Positions 1 through 9,275 of a stretch of 64,000 nt of DNA are shown here, in pieces (position 1 is the stretch's first letter; every line of letters begins with the position of its first letter). A model generated the notes under the pieces. The model was not told the origin of the DNA, made no database searches, and worked only from the letters and a program-made list of their open reading frames with translations. This stretch comes from Cyprinodon diabolis (taxonomy: Eukaryota; Chordata; Actinopteri; Cyprinodontiformes; Cyprinodontidae). Both the position numbers and the translations under genes were made by a program. The stretch is from the NCBI GenBank assembly GCA_030533445.1, contig CM060068.1, positions 49,317,159 to 49,381,158 of the forward strand. The letters run 5' to 3'.

Positions 1-342
1 GATTTCAGATAATAAAGTAAAAAATCTTGGTGTTGTTTTTGATCAGGACCTGTCATTTAAATCCCAGATCAAAGAGATTTCTAGAATTTCCTTCTTTCAT
101 CTGAGGAATATTGCGGCAATGAGAAATCTCCTGTCCAGGGGTGATGCTGAGAAACTAGTCCATGCATTTGTTACTTCAAGGCTGGACTATTGTAATTCTT
201 TACTATCAGGAAGTCCACAAACTGTAGTTAAAAGCCTTCAGCTGATCCAAAATGCTGCAGCCCGAGTTCTGATGAAAATGAAAAAGAGAGATCATATCTC
301 TCCTATCCTGGCTTCTCTTCATTGGCTTCCTGTTAAATCCAG
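1..342 (+). mobile_element. L2-type LINE fragment, ORF2 C-terminal part
   Basis: The reading frame here encodes the region after the reverse transcriptase (RLDYCNSLLSG, LLQN/AAARVL and LHWLPV motifs) and is nearly identical to the same part of the L2 copies at 36190-36960, 50173-50919 and 61597-62109. It enters from the window edge and stops abruptly after the LHWLPVKS motif, where unrelated sequence starts, so it is truncated on the right and cut by the window on the left. Confidence 0.9.
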
Positions 343-875
343 CCACGATGAAACGTGTCTAACATGGTGCAGATTAAGATAAAAACGATGCGCTGAGGGG
401 ATGACTGACTGTTCTGACATTGAGACAAGCAGTTGATGATGATCTGAAACTAGAAGCAGAGATTATGAATGCAGTGAGCGACATAATCACCAACCAGACA
501 GCAGGAGCAGCAGACATATCGCTTCCAACAGGGTCACTAAATGACTTATGACTTACAACACTTTATTTACACAATTCAAACATATAAAGAATTGACGTAA
601 AACAAGAGTCAGTTAAAAATCACTATTAAGGTAAAAACAAGTGTCCCTAAAAATTGTTAATGAGGAGCTTGATAAAATGTAGTTCTCCATCATTTGAGAG
701 TCCATGAAATTTGTTAAATGACAGTAAAACATGGTGAACTGCCCAAAGAGAATCCGCAATAACTCCACGAGGCTAGAAAATGACCATGATTCAGTTTAAA
801 AGTGATAAAAATTGAGAATCTGCAAGGGGATAAATACATCTCAACCTCAATGCGCCGACAGAGAAGATAAGCCGA
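343..875. other. No gene recognised
   Basis: AT-rich sequence between an L2 fragment and the Penelope-like element. I see no coding exon, no terminal repeats and no similarity to other parts of the window. Confidence 0.5.
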
Positions 876-958
876 TGCTGATGAAGGTTCTCAGTCATCC
901 AGGTCATAGTCATTCCGTAAAAATTCAAAGAATATCCACTGGACTTGGTTTCCAAGAT
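876..958 (+). repeat. Left arm of inverted repeat flanking the PLE
   Basis: This segment is the reverse complement, with few mismatches, of 2012-2094. Shared landmarks are tgctgatgaagg at the outer edge and ggacttggtt near the inner edge. It resembles the pLTRs of Penelope-like elements. Confidence 0.8.
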
Positions 959-1136
959 TTGAAGACGTTTCTCCACCTCTCCAGGAAGCTTTCTCAATTC
1001 AAATGTCTGGATCCGCAGTGAGTTTGAGTCTTATATGGACAAGGCCTTGTATTGCTTGGAAACATGCAAATGGTAACCGATGAATGGGTCGTTTGGTTCC
1101 ATCGTTAGCCTGTAATATCTGAACCTGTCTATGATT

Positions 1137-1890
1137 CTAGGGGTCGGTTGTTAAAGGGGGGATTGCCATTAAGGGGGGGATTGTCTCCTGTAATACCTGA
1201 AACCTGTCTATGATTGTTAAGGGTCGGTCGTTAAGGAGGTATTGTTCACCGGCTGGAGCGGGTAGGTCCCTCGTTCCTCTGTGATGGGGTGGGGGGGTTT
1301 GGTGATATCTGGAAGGGATCATGTCTATGATTGAATTGTATGTTTTTGGAAGCTGGAATCTGAGGCCACCACCTCTGTTTAAAGTTGGTTTTTCTCTCTT
1401 AACATAGATGGCTTCCTTCCTCTCAAACCACCTATTTTCTTTATCCAGAATATGGACATTCTGGTCCTCAAAAGAATGTCCTTTGTCCACAAGGTGTAGG
1501 TGTACTGCGGAGTCTTGTCCAGAGGCGGACGCTCTTCTGTGTTGGGCCGTGCGTCTGTGGAGCGGTTGTTTGGTTTCTCCAATATAAAGATCAGAGCATT
1601 CCTCGCTGCACTGAACAGCATATACCACTCCGCTCATATTGGGTCTGGGGGTTTTATCTTTAGGATGCACTAGCCTCTGTTTAAGGGTTTGGTTTGGCTT
1701 GAAATGTACTGGGATCTTGTGTTTGGAGAAAATCCTCTTGAGCTTTTCAGACACTCCAGCAACATAAGGGATTGTGATGTTTTTGCTTTTGCTGTCTTCT
1801 GTTGCGAGTCTTTTGGATTTCCTTGCTGATTTGATAAAAGCCCAGTTTGGATATCCGCAGTTTCGGAGAGCATCTTTGATGTGTTTCTGT
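1137..1890 (-). pseudogene. GIY-YIG endonuclease domain of a Penelope-like Pol
   Basis: The protein shows a GIY-YIG core: a GVVYAVQC strand, then LYIGET, then a conserved RR..HRR basic stretch, and further on an E in RKEAIYVKREKPTLN followed by the conserved Asn of that run. A run of this type nicks DNA to prime target-primed reverse transcription. The frame stays open upstream of the GTG at 1754 (motif GYPNWAFIKSARK) but no RT motifs follow further upstream, so this is the C-terminal remnant of a larger Pol. Several short G runs at 1155-1190 and 1287-1299 lie downstream of the domain. It is not a host gene, because the flanking repeats are those of a mobile element. Confidence 0.75.
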
Positions 1891-2011
1891 TCTTTTTGCT
1901 TCCCATCTGTTTTAGTAGGGACATGTTCTGCCCGGTGTTTTAAGGTTCTGATGACTGAGAGTTTGTGTTCCAGTTTGTGTTCCAGTGGGTGGTGTGAGTA
2001 TCTTCTTTTTG

Positions 2012-2094
2012 ATCTTGAAAACCAAGTCCAGTGGATATTTTTTGAATTTTTACGGAATGACTATGACCTGGATGACTGAGAACCTTCATCAGCA
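2012..2094 (-). repeat. Right arm of inverted repeat flanking the PLE
   Basis: Reverse-complement partner of 876-958. Its position immediately upstream of the truncated coding part means the missing RT region was lost between it and the endonuclease, or that this is a rearranged head-to-head copy. Confidence 0.8.
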
Positions 2095-2591
2095 CTTAGA
2101 CCAAAGCTCTATTCAAATATATTTTAAATATTAGGTTCAAATGATTTAATTAAAATCAGTGACAATAAAAAAAAAACAACTACTTTCCACAAAACTTTGT
2201 TTTCTAAATTCAGACTTCCTTAACATGAAACGTGATTTATCCATCAAAGCAGCGATAATCTACTGATTAAATCACCATGACATCATTGACAGAAAAAATA
2301 AAAAACCAGCCGGGGACCAGAAAGGCAAAGATCAGAGGACTCATGTTAATTAATGATGAGCAGCTGAGCTGGAGAAGCACATGTGTGCAATTTTTTGGCG
2401 ATGTTCCCACTGCAGCCTGAAGTGACCCAAATTCGATTTTTTTGCCCATATGCGACCTGGATCTGATCTTTTCATGGCTGTCTGAACAACACAGATCCGA
2501 TTTTTTCCAATCCGACTCAGGCCACTTGGATTATTCATGTGACGTCACAGGCCAGCGTGCTCTGTGGTCCTGAATCCAATACGAATGTGTG
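2095..2591. other. No gene recognised
   Basis: No coding exon seen. The part from about 2390 to 2560 (repeated gatccga/gatctga motifs) reads like old interspersed repeat sequence, but I cannot assign a class. Confidence 0.4.
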
Positions 2592-2901
2592 TTGGCTTTG
2601 TTCAAAATGTGAATAGTCCCACACATTCTCATCTTCATACTTTGGATCTTGTGCTGACATACGGCATAGAATGTGAAGAAATAACAGGATTTCCTCACAA
2701 CCCTGTCCTCTCTGACCACTTTCTGATAACCTTCAGGATTACTTTAACAGAGTTCTCCTCCCCCAAAGAAGGTTCAATTTTAGTAGATCCTTATCAGATA
2801 GTGCAGTTATACATTTTAGAGAATCTTTTTTAATTTCTCTCTTCTCTGTATTGCTCAGCTGCAGAGTGCAAAAGCTTAGTTTATTCCCCTTCACAGGTTG
2901 A
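2592..2901 (+). mobile_element. L2 LINE fragment, endonuclease region
   Basis: The translation contains [12 protein letters not shown] and the SDHFLITF motif that ends the AP-endonuclease domain of L2 ORF2. It aligns base by base with the reverse complement of 38220-38565 of the full-length L2. It breaks off exactly where the hAT terminus cagtgttggg begins, so the hAT element inserted in it. Confidence 0.88.
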
Positions 2902-3057
2902 CAGTGTTGGGCACGTTACTTTAAAAAAGTAATTAGTTATAGTTACTAGTTACTTCTCCCAAAAAGTAACTGAAATACTGAGTTACTCCACTATAAAAGT
3001 AACTAGTTACCACTAAAAGTAACTATTACGTGTTGGGATGTGTCTCTCCCTCCATGC

Positions 3058-3362
3058 AGCTCGGTCACGTCAGGCTCACACCCGAGGAGAGGCAAAGGAG
3101 AGTTGGGGGGAACCTTTGCTTTAACTGTGGAGAATCCGATCATTCTGTCTCAACCTGCACAGCTAAGGTAAAAGCCGTTCAGCTTCCGGTTCTGGACTCC
3201 ATTTCTCATCTGTGCCAGGTCAGTCTCTGCCATCATATTCATGATCTACAATTAGCACCATCCATCAAGAAGCTTAAAATAGGACCACAACTTACACCCC
3301 AAACAGTTAGAGCTCCCCGCATCCAGAGATCGGACCTCTGGAGCTTTTTTTTATGGGGATAG
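3058..3362 (+). pseudogene. gypsy Gag zinc-knuckle fragment
   Basis: The frame includes MQLGHVRLTPEER followed by a CCHC knuckle, CFNCGESDHSVSTC (C-x2-C-x4-H-x4-C), which binds RNA in Gag nucleocapsid. It stops at 3362. The Pro/Glu-rich frame that follows is offset, so gag and the repeat region are no longer in one frame. The N-terminal Gag (matrix and capsid) is missing. Confidence 0.8.
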
Positions 3363-3506
3363 GGAGGATCTCTTCCCCTTCAAGCCACCACAGTCAGCTC
3401 CCCGCCAGCCAGATCCAGCTCCAGAACCAAAAAAGAAACCAGTAAGCCTTGAGCCAGAACCCGTTAACCCACCTCCAAAGACCCCCCGGCGTAAGAGACG
3501 GCGTCG

Positions 3507-4167
3507 TCGTGAGCCCGCCCTGAGCCGTCTAGAGAGCCCTGAGCCCGCTCTGAGCGGTCTAGAGACCCCTGAGCCCGCTTTGAGCCATCTAGAGACCCCT
3601 GAGCCCGCTCTGAGCCATCTGGAGACCCCTGAGCCCGCTCTGAGCGGTCTAGAGACCCCTGAGCCCGCTTTGAGCCATCTGGAGACCCCTGAGCCCGCTC
3701 TGAGCCATCTGGAGACCCCTGAGCCCGCTCTGAGCGGTCTAGAGACCCCTGAGCCCGCTTTGAGCTATCTGGAGACCCCTGAGCCCGCTCTGAGCCATCT
3801 GGAGACCCCTGAGCCCGCTCTGAGCCGTCTGGAGACCCCTGAGCCCGCTTTGAGCTATCTGGAGACCCCTGAGCCCGCTCTGAGCCATCTGGAGACCCCT
3901 GAGCCCGCTCTGAGCCATCTGGAGACCCCTGAGCCCGCTCTGAGCGGTCTAGAGACCCCTGAGCCCGCTTTGAGCCATCTGGAGACCCCTGAGCCCGCTC
4001 TGAGCCGTTTAGAGACCCCTGAGCCCGCTTTGAGCTATCTGGAGACCCCTGAGCCCGCTCTGAGCCATCTGGAGACCCCTGAGCCCGCTCTGAGCCATCT
4101 GGAGACCCCTGAGCCCGCTCTGAGCCGTCTGGAGACCCCTGAGCCCGCTCTGAGCCTTCCAAAGACC
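3507..4167 (+). repeat. 30-bp minisatellite, about 22 copies
   Basis: The unit is a 30-mer beginning gagcccgctctgagc and ending gagacccct. Copies differ mainly at one codon position (cat, ggt, cgt, tat), so units can be sorted into types; a higher-order pattern of repeating blocks of units is visible. Confidence 0.95.
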
Positions 4168-4600
4168 CCTGATTCAGAGCCACAGTCGGCGGTCTCCTCT
4201 GTTCCTGATTCGGAGCTGCAGTCGGCGGTCTCCTCTGTTCCTGATTCGGAGCCGCAGTCGGTGGTCTCCTCTGTTCCTGATTCGGAGCCGCAGTCGGTGG
4301 TCTCCTCTGTTCCTGATTCGGAGCTGCAGTCGGTGGTCTCCTCTGTTCCTGTTCCTGAGCCACAGTGGGCGGCTCCGTCCGAGCCTGTTCCTGTTTCTGA
4401 GCCGCAGTCGGCGGCCCCCTCTGAGCCTGTTCCTGAACCACAGTCGGCGGTTACCTCTGGGTCTGCTCCTGAACCGCAGTCGGTGGTCACCTCTGAGCCT
4501 ATTCCCGAACCTCAGTCGGCGGTCACCTCTGGGCCTGTTCCTGAACCGCTGTCGGCGGTCACCTCTGGGCCTGTTCCTGAACTGCAGTATGGGGGTCACC
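4168..4600 (+). repeat. 36-bp degenerate tandem repeat
   Basis: Units resemble cctgattcggagccgcag plus tcggtggtctcctctgtt. They degrade toward 4600, with gcggcc and gcggtc variants. The repeat continues the Pro-rich frame of the gypsy element. Confidence 0.85.
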
Positions 4601-5190
4601 TCTGGGCCTGTTTCTGAGCCGCAGTCGGCGGCCCCTCCGGTTCCAGTTCCTGAGCCGCAGTCGGCAGCTACCCCTGAGCCTGTTCCTGAGTCGCAGTCGG
4701 CGGCCTGCTCGGACCCTGTTCCAGAGCCGCAGTCCGCGGCCCCCTCTGAGACTGTTGCTGAGCCACTGAAGAGGGGACGGCGTTCCCCTTGGGGCTACCT
4801 GCTGAAACCAGGACATCGTCCTCCTCCTAAGTTCCTGCAGCGGTGGAGACGTCATCTTCCTCCGAGGATCCTGCGGCTGCGAAGACGTCGTCCTCATCCG
4901 AGGTTCCTGCGGCGGCGGAGATGCTGTCTTCTTACTCCGAGGATCCTGCAGCGGCGGAGATGTCATTCTCCAATGACCCTCCTACGTCGCCTGACCCATG
5001 GCCGGCCGCCAGAACATCTGCCATGCCTCCGGCCCCGTGGCCGGTCCTCAAAGACTCTGCCTCGTCCCCGGCCCCGGCCTCAGTTTTTGTGTTTTCTTGC
5101 CCTCCTTGCCTATTTCCCCTTCGGCCCACCCTGGGTGGGTTGTTTTTTGTTTTTTCATGGACTGATTTGGGGCGTCTGGAATCCGCCCTT

Positions 5191-5214
5191 GGGGGGGGGG
5201 GGGGGGGGGGGGGG
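5191..5214 (+). repeat. G24 homopolymer, probable expanded polypurine tract
   Basis: Twenty-four uninterrupted G bases end seven bases before the start of the 3' LTR at 5222. This is where an LTR element keeps the polypurine tract that primes plus-strand DNA synthesis. Length may be unreliable in sequencing. Confidence 0.7.
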
Positions 5215-5221
5215 CTGTTTC

Positions 5222-5940
5222 TGTTGGGATCCGGAGGTTTGCCCACCAGAGGGCGCCATGGATCCCTTCCTGAGGGCTTGTGCTCAGCTGCCACCAGCTG
5301 TTGTTCATTTGCTCATCAGGAGACCTGTATATAAGGAGGCAGAGGACATCACCCCGGCACCAGAGTGTTTGCCAGTTATGGTTAGCAAGCCTGAGCCAAC
5401 CTGTCTGTCTGAATCTCTGACTCCCTGAAAACCTGAACCAGAACCTGATCTGTTTTGTCTTCTCTGCTTCCCAGGTTGAACCTGCCTGAAACCAGAAACC
5501 CTGAAGAGTTCCTCTGTTGGAAATCTGTCTGTCTGTTCTCTGAAGAACCCTGGAGAATCAAACCAGTCAAAGACCTGCCTGCCTGCTCTCTGAAGAATCT
5601 GGAAGGGAAAGTCAAACCTGTGATCTGCAAACCAAGCTCTGCCTCCACCAAGTCCTTAGCCTGCCACCTGCCTCTGGACCCTCCTGGTTCCCCCCCTCTG
5701 CCGCTCTGCTCAAACTCCAGAACAGGTACAGACCTGCACCTTCACATCCTGCAAATAACCTGGACATCAGCTAACTCCTCTGTCCCCCTCTGCACGGAAC
5801 CCAGTCGTGACCTGTCCTGGATCTGATAACCTTGGATCTGTTTATTCTCTGTGCAGTGTTCTAACAACAAACCTTTGAACTTTTTCCCTGTCTGATGAGT
5901 GTTCTGCATGTGGGTTAGGAACCTGAAACCAAACATGACA
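5222..5940 (+). repeat. 3' LTR of the gypsy element
   Basis: It begins tgttgggatcc and ends aaacatgaca. It is homologous over its whole length to the solo LTR at 21996-22763 (opposite orientation), including the region ccaccagagggc and the end aaccaaacat. A TATATAA box lies at 5328-5334. Confidence 0.88.
5328..5334 (+). promoter_or_regulatory. TATA box of the gypsy LTR
   Basis: TATATAA about 106 bp into the LTR; the related solo LTR has a TATTTAA in the same place, which supports a conserved promoter. Confidence 0.55.
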
Positions 5941-6439
5941 TTACGTTACTTTTTCGTCCCCCCCCCCACCACCACCTTCTCAAGGCTTGTTTCATAAGCT
6001 AGATGTGAAACAACAAAGACATGTGCCTGCACAGAGGTTTGCATTTATTGCAACTCAACATACAGTTGAGTGGATGGACATACACCTCTCAAAATATATA
6101 TAAAAAAGAGAAATACACAATCTCACAGAGGCTTTTAACTGAACTGAAAATATATACGGATTTCTTCAATCCAATTTAAAGTGCATAAATGCATCCGTTC
6201 ATTTTGCATTTGTACAATCATTTATCCACACAGCCAACCCAGTTGTCTCACCAACAGCAAAGACAGTTACCTGCACAAATTTCCCCTTAATGCAACTCTA
6301 ACTTACCAGAACTAGTACACAACAGATGGACATAAAGTGCTCCAATTTGTTTTCTTAAAGAAAGTAAACAGCTTACCGGAGTGCAAATTAAACTGGAAAT
6401 GTTCATGGGTTTGTTAAATCCACCTCTAAACATGTATGC

Positions 6440-9165
6440 ATTCCTCTCTCCATCCACCCAGCCCAGTCATGTCAACATTTTAGCCCTGAAACCAGTGGTT
6501 GTATCGCAAGAGAAGAAGCTTCTCAAACTTGTGTTCAGAGAGTCTGTTCCTTTTTGGTGTGAAAACCAGCTTCCCCAGGCTAAAAAGTCTCTCCACCGGA
6601 GCACTGGATGAAGTGGCAGCATTATACTTCAGGGAAATTCTCTTTATAAGGGGAAATCCATGAAGTGAGTCAATCTCTTGAGCTCCTTATTTCAAATGAT
6701 CTGCCACTTGACTTTCTGCAGTAGCAGAAGTGTCATCCTCTTCTTCAAAGGAGAAGAATGCATCCTCAACAGTTGAGCTGGTACCTGTGGCTGTGGTGGT
6801 GCTTGTACCTTTATGCTGGTCTTCACTTCTTACACTTGCACAACATACCGCCAGAAGCTCTGCTTTGGCCTTGTCCTTTCTTTCTTGGGTTTGCAGCCAA
6901 CGTAACTTGAACCTGGGCAGAGTCACAGCAGCCAGGAGAGCGCTGTCACTGTCCAGCACCTCTGCAAATCTTGTTTTTATTGCCTGAAATGACATAAAGC
7001 AAGGGTGTCAAACTCATTGTGGTTTAGGGGCCGCATGCAGCTTAATCTGATCTCAAGGGGGCCACACAAGTAAACTCATTGCAAGATTAAATAGAATTAA
7101 TAATAAGTAATTAATAACTAGTAATAAGGGGACTTGTTGTTGGTTTTTTTATTAAATGAATTTCACTTTTAGACAATATGTTATGAATAACCTCAGCGTT
7201 TTTAAGAAATATGTGCAAGTATGTGCAATTTCAACAATACTTTTACTCAGTTAAACATTTATTTAAGTGCATTATGCATGTTGATAAACATTTATTCACA
7301 TTTCTTGGAACTTAAAAACACTGTCCTGCATGAAAAATACATCAAACAGATAAAAATTATGAAAATATTTAAAATAAATTCTCCACATCTGAAGCTCATT
7401 GCTGCTGTTAGTTCTGATGCAGGGTTGCATTTTTATTGGCATTCCAAAAAAATAAAATTTGAAGAATGATAATGCATTTAGCCATGTAGGGCCGTGTTGG
7501 GCCGCATGTTTGACACCCCTGACATAAAGCAAAGAACACATTACTGACTGTTTCTATACAAATACAAACTCTTTCTCTCTCACCCACTGCCACTCACACA
7601 CACACACACTTTGAGTACAATATATAATACACTATAAACAATTATACACATGTATTATAATTATACACAATCTATACAATTATACACATTATACACAATT
7701 TAAAAAAATTAGACATATGTAGTTCTTACCTCCACAATTGCTTCTGGAAGGTCCACAAGTATTTGAAGCCCACTCTTCAGCTTGATGGTTTTCATCATCA
7801 AGGTCTCCAGGGTAGGTAGCAGTGTGCCGAGGTAGCAGTTGTCCTCTCCCTGGAGGATATCTAGGGCGACTGTCAACGGCTTCATTGCAATGCAATATTC
7901 CTTCAGGAGCTGATGCTCTTTTTCTGTGATTGCTTTCGAGCCAAACTTGGATGAGATGGTAATGAGGTCCACTAAGGGAATCTTGCAAATCCTAGCTAGA
8001 GCATCATAGAAAGAATTCCATCTGGTACTGCAAGGCACTATCAGCTTCTTTGCAACCACATCCTCTACTGTCTCTGCAGCCACTGTGGAACGGCTGGCCT
8101 TATTCCACAAGGCTGTGCATTTTGAAGTTGCACTTCTGTAAAGTGCCTTCTCTGGTCTGGAGAGAATCCACTTTTCAATGTCAGAACATGACACAAGGTT
8201 CAGTGTGTGTGATGCACACTTGTAGTGTGGTGGTAAATTAATCACATCCTCATCCTCATCAACACGGGCGTTGTAAGACATCATTTATGTCAAGAAAAAT
8301 AACCTCTTCACCTTCCTCATCAACAGAGTCATCATCCTCGTCAACTGGCTGTGGCTGATATTTCTTAAATGCCTTAACGAAATTCGAGCCATTATCAGTG
8401 ATAGTTACTATTATTTTGTGCGAAAAGCCATAAGACGAGTGGATGTTGTCAAGTTCTGTGGCAATGCTCTCGTGGGTATGACGGCCCTTAAACCGTCGGC
8501 ATGGCAGGGCAGCTTTTTTCCATTGCACGTTTACTGGATGCATCCAGTGTGCAGTTACGCCTAGGTAGCTTTTGGTATGTGCTGTCCATATATCTGCAGT
8601 TGTAGCCAAGTATTCCAGTTGCTTGAATTCTTTTTTTAGCTCAGAATTCATGTTAGCATATTCGGTATCAATGTAATTCGAAAACTTCTTTCTACAGGGC
8701 GGACCAACGCCTCCTTTTCTTGGGATTTTGCCTATCAAGGCCCTGAAGGAGTCCGACTCCACTGTTGATATTGGAAGCATGTTTTCCACAACGTATCTCC
8801 CAATCAAGCCATAGAGCTCTGTCTGAGATAGTTTCTGGGTAGCAGAGGCACTAAAGTCAAGTTTTTGTTGCTTGCATGGGGAGGGTCCTTCCTTGTTAGC
8901 GGATCCGTTGTAAACACTATCCCGCCTACTACCTGTGTATTCTTGGGCCACTAATTTGGTTAAAGTGAGCCGTCGACAGATGCTTCATTAAGTTGGAGTT
9001 GCTAACAGAAGACGTTGACAAATATTTCGTTCTGGGACATAATTTGCACTCGACGTGTAAATTTTTACCTTTAACTTCAGTTAGTTTAAAATAGTGCTGA
9101 TATTTCCATCTGCAAAAGGCTGTTTGCAGCTGGAGTGCTCCTCACTCGCCATCTCTCTCTCTCTG
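6440..9165 (-). pseudogene. hAT transposase (BED finger), broken
   Basis: Read on the minus strand: a BED zinc finger near 8960-9060 (CKLCPRTKY ... LMKHLSTAH), then 8259-8951 with TTADIWTAHTKSYLGVTAHW and ITDNGSNFVKAF (RNase-H-like core), then 7709-8284 with CASHTLNLVSCSDIE and CSTRWNSFYDAL, then 6687-6983 (AIKTRFAEV), and a hATC dimerisation part near 6470-6640 (SSSAPVERLFSLGKL, RNRLSEHKFEKLLLL). A splice donor at about 7727 (GAG|gtaaga) and an acceptor at about 6984 (ttcag|gc) bound an intron of some 740 bp. Frames shift near 9110, 8945, 8270 and 6690, so no intact protein is made. It resembles ZBED-type transposases but lies inside an element with hAT termini. Confidence 0.82.
7000..7521. 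mobile_element. hAT-type MITE in the transposase intron
   Basis: The element begins caagggtgtcaaac and ends gtttgacacccctg, matching the hAT terminus CAGGGGTGTCAAAC, and is flanked by a perfect 8-bp duplication acataaag (6992-6999 and 7522-7529). It has no coding capacity. It sits inside the intron of the older hAT transposase, so it arrived later. Confidence 0.9.
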
Positions 9166-9167
9166 GA

Positions 9168-9275
9168 AGCTTTCTCAATTCAAATGTCTGGATCCGCAGG
9201 GAGTTTGAGTCTTTATATAGACAAAGCCTTGTATCGCTTGGAAACATGCAAATGGTAACCGATGAATGGGTCGTG
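9168..9275. repeat. Penelope-like element end fragment
   Basis: Nearly identical to 985-1091 (from gaagctttctcaattc to cgatgaatgggtcgt). It marks a second PLE insertion next to the start of the hAT transposase and probably explains the missing hAT right end. Confidence 0.7.

Larger units (their letters stand above)
876..2094 (-). mobile_element. Penelope-like element (PLE), truncated
   Basis: An endonuclease-type reading frame on the minus strand is bounded by an inverted repeat of about 83 bp (876-958 and 2012-2094). Penelope-like elements combine a telomerase-like RT with a C-terminal GIY-YIG endonuclease and often carry terminal repeats in direct or inverted order. Here the RT part is absent, so only the 3' coding end and flanks remain. 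Sequence from 985-1091 recurs at 9168-9275, so a second PLE end lies nearby. Confidence 0.75.
3363..4617 (+). pseudogene. Pro/Glu-rich repeat ORF inside the gypsy element
   Basis: This open frame starts without an obvious Met after the Gag knuckle, has a basic patch (TPRRKRRRREPA), then about 22 copies of a ten-residue unit LETPEPALSH and then twelve-residue units of PDSEPQSVVSSV type. No enzyme motifs occur. In fish gypsy elements the stretch after the coding genes often has low-complexity Pro-rich ORFs; whether it is translated cannot be told. The repeat units have no stop on either strand, so the antisense frame is also open and is not evidence for a gene. Confidence 0.5.
3031..5940 (+). 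mobile_element. Ty3/gypsy-type LTR element, internally deleted
   Basis: The element starts TG and ends CA and is flanked by the 5-bp duplication ttacg (3026-3030 and 5941-5945). A 3' LTR spans 5222-5940. At the 5' end only tgttgggat, the first nine bases of the LTR, survives before gag-like coding sequence begins, so most of the 5' LTR, the leader and early gag are gone. No protease, RT or integrase is present. What remains is a zinc-knuckle, a long Pro/Glu-rich minisatellite region and the LTR. Confidence 0.88.
2902..9167 (-). mobile_element. Decayed autonomous hAT transposon
   Basis: The left end starts with cagtgttgggcacgttactt, the typical terminus of a common fish hAT group, followed by repeated agtaactagtta motifs. 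A BED-finger/hAT transposase remnant lies on the minus strand. The element is interrupted by a gypsy element (3031-5940) and a hAT MITE (7000-7521). I found no matching right terminus; the transposase start abuts a PLE fragment at 9168, so the right end seems deleted. Confidence 0.78.

Noticed and set aside
3464..4441. 325-residue antisense frame with QEQRRPPTAAPN and SPDGSERAQG repeats
   Set aside because: It is the reverse of the 30- and 36-bp repeats, which lack stops on both strands; no domain, no start context.
4589..5428. 279-residue Pro/Arg-rich frame
   Set aside because: Low complexity, runs through the G24 tract and into the LTR, so it is not a real protein end.
6440..9165. Host ZBED-type gene
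   Set aside because: Several frame breaks, hAT terminus at 2902 and insertion of other elements point to a dead transposon.
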